This document shows positions 6,816-7,560 of a stretch of DNA of 7,560 bases, piece by piece. Both the position numbers and the translations under genes were made by a program. Every line of letters begins with the position of its first letter. Positions within the stretch are counted from its first letter, which is position 1. The stretch is from an uncultured Collinsella sp. (GTDB lineage Bacteria > Actinomycetota > Coriobacteriia > Coriobacteriales > Coriobacteriaceae): NCBI GenBank assembly GCA_900549135.1, contig URNI01000097.1:1-7560 (forward strand), read 5' to 3'. The notes beneath the pieces are model-generated. The model ran no database searches. It was not told the origin of the DNA and worked only from the letters and a program-made list of their open reading frames with translations.

Positions 6816-7421
6816 CTACCCCGCCTCGCGCATCCAGCGATCGAACGTCCCCACGCACACGCCCAGGCACTTTGCTGCCTGGCTGCGGGTAATATCGCCT
6901 GCCTCATAGCTATCGCGCACCAGCTCAAACTGAGGAGGGCACGGCTTGCGAGGTCGACCGAAACGGACCCCTCGCGCCCGCGCCGCTGCAATTCCCTCCG
7001 CTTGGCGCCGATGGATATTCTCGCGCTCCACCTGCGCCACGTAGCTCAGCAGTTGCAGCACAATATCGGCAATCAGGGTGTTGGTCACATCCGGCGCGCC
7101 GCTGGCCCTAGCGCGCGTGTCAAGCAATGGCATGTCCAACACCACAATGGCAACCCCGAGCTCCTTGGTAATGCGTCGCCATTCCTCAAGAATCTCGGAG
7201 TAATTACGACCAAGTCGGTCGATAGAAAGCACCACCAGCACGTCCCCGTCTCCCAGGACGTGCAACAGCTCGCGATAATGCGGTCGATCGAAGTCCTTGC
7301 CGCTCGCATGGTCGGCATAAATATTCGCTGAGCCCACGCCATAGGCGCCCAGCGCATCCAGCTGCCGATTCAGATTCTGATCGCGCGAACTCACCCGCGC
7401 ATACCCGTACACCGTCGCCAT
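6816..7421 (-). CDS. Serine recombinase (resolvase/invertase, Hin-like)
   Basis: This encodes 201 residues, the usual length for small serine recombinases that resolve or invert DNA. The catalytic N-terminal domain begins VYGYARVSSRDQN (4-16), with nucleophile S11 and R9. SIDRLGRNYSEI (66-77) supplies active-site R69 and R72. The long dimerisation helix includes YVAQVERENIHRRQAEGI (127-144). GRPRKP (155-160) is the minor-groove arm seen in Hin-type proteins, and a helix-turn-helix follows (about 165-198, with DITRSQAAKCLGVCVGTFDRW). All expected active-site motifs are intact. ATG 7421 is favoured because it begins directly at the conserved domain and has GGGGA upstream. A TTG at 7451 would add ten residues that are not part of the family. 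No transposase, inverted gene segment or element ends are identified. The palindromes just upstream may be its binding or crossover site, or a nearby mobile repeat. Confidence 0.92.
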   Translation of the reverse strand: MATVYGYARVSSRDQNLNRQLDALGAYGVGSANIYADHASGKDFDRPHYRELLHVLGDGDVLVVLSIDRLGRNYSEILEEWRRITKELGVAIVVLDMPLLDTRARASGAPDVTNTLIADIVLQLLSYVAQVERENIHRRQAEGIAAARARGVRFGRPRKPCPPQFELVRDSYEAGDITRSQAAKCLGVCVGTFDRWMREAG

Positions 7422-7439
7422 CTCATCCCCGCTTTCTTG

Positions 7440-7482
7440 TAAACCTGCCAAAAGGGACAGGTTTATTTTGGTAGGTTTTACC
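7440..7482. repeat. Nested inverted repeats upstream of the recombinase gene
   Basis: Two overlapping inverted repeats share their left arm. TAAACCTG (7440-7447) pairs with CAGGTTTA (7458-7465) perfectly around a 10-nt spacer. AAACCTGCCAAAA (7441-7453) pairs with TTTTGGTAGGTTT (7466-7478) at 12 of 13 positions around a 12-nt spacer. A small GGTA/TACC hairpin (7470-7473 and 7479-7482) follows, and another CAGGTAA is at 7493. The left arm begins about 20 nt upstream of the recombinase start. The cluster covers a weak promoter candidate, with TTGAGA at 7488-7483 and a poor -10 at 7465-7460. It may be a recombinase site, an operator or the end of a REP-like or insertion element. Function is unknown. 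Confidence 0.7.
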
Positions 7483-7560
7483 TCTCAAATAGCAGGTAAG
7501 CGGGCGGCCGAGCAGACGGCAAGGTAGCCACTATTCAAATGCGGAGGGCGACCCCGAAAG

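Noticed and set aside
7501..7560. Start of a further gene at the right edge
   Set aside because: I found no convincing open frame, RNA or repeat in these last 60 bases. A GGCTACCTT resembling a -10 context on the minus strand is too weak to call.

Overview
The window looks like part of a chromosome from a moderately GC-rich, Gram-positive-type bacterium. I lean towards Coriobacteriia, probably Collinsella-like. The reasons are strong GGAGG ribosome binding sites, a Firmicutes-style MurNAc PTS/MupG pathway set in GC-rich actinobacterial codon usage, and diverged palindromic intergenic repeats of a kind I associate with that group. The genus is inferred from recollection and was not checked against any database.

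Layout from left to right. Positions 1-145 (minus strand) hold tRNA-Gln(CTG) followed by a tRNA-Glu(CTC) cut by the window edge, with a recognisable promoter at 190-218. Positions 422-832 (plus) hold a short unassigned protein. Positions 851-1022 hold three diverged copies of a palindromic repeat with an exact 62-nt period, lying between convergent genes. Position 1029 to about 7421 is entirely minus strand. In transcription order it holds a serine recombinase (7421-6816), a VanZ-like membrane protein (6710-6129), a hairpin terminator, a candidate control region with several inverted repeats, then murR (5924-5073), murQ (5062-4139), the PTS EIIBC gene murP (4081-2651), a strong intrinsic terminator directly against the next ribosome binding site, mupG (2533-1481), and an ArsC/Spx-family protein (1388-1029). 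The far right end (7440-7500) carries nested inverted repeats just upstream of the recombinase.

The core is a complete cassette for taking up and breaking down MurNAc-containing wall sugars. MurP imports and phosphorylates MurNAc or the MurNAc-GlcNAc disaccharide. MupG splits the phosphorylated disaccharide into MurNAc-6-P and GlcNAc. MurQ removes the lactyl ether to give GlcNAc-6-P and D-lactate. The RpiR-family regulator MurR, encoded first and nearly overlapping murQ, probably senses a sugar phosphate. No EIIA domain is encoded here, so one must be supplied from elsewhere.

I see no wholly new multi-gene system. The most notable points are the terminator placed against the mupG ribosome binding site, the 62-nt-period palindrome array, and the palindrome cluster in front of the recombinase.
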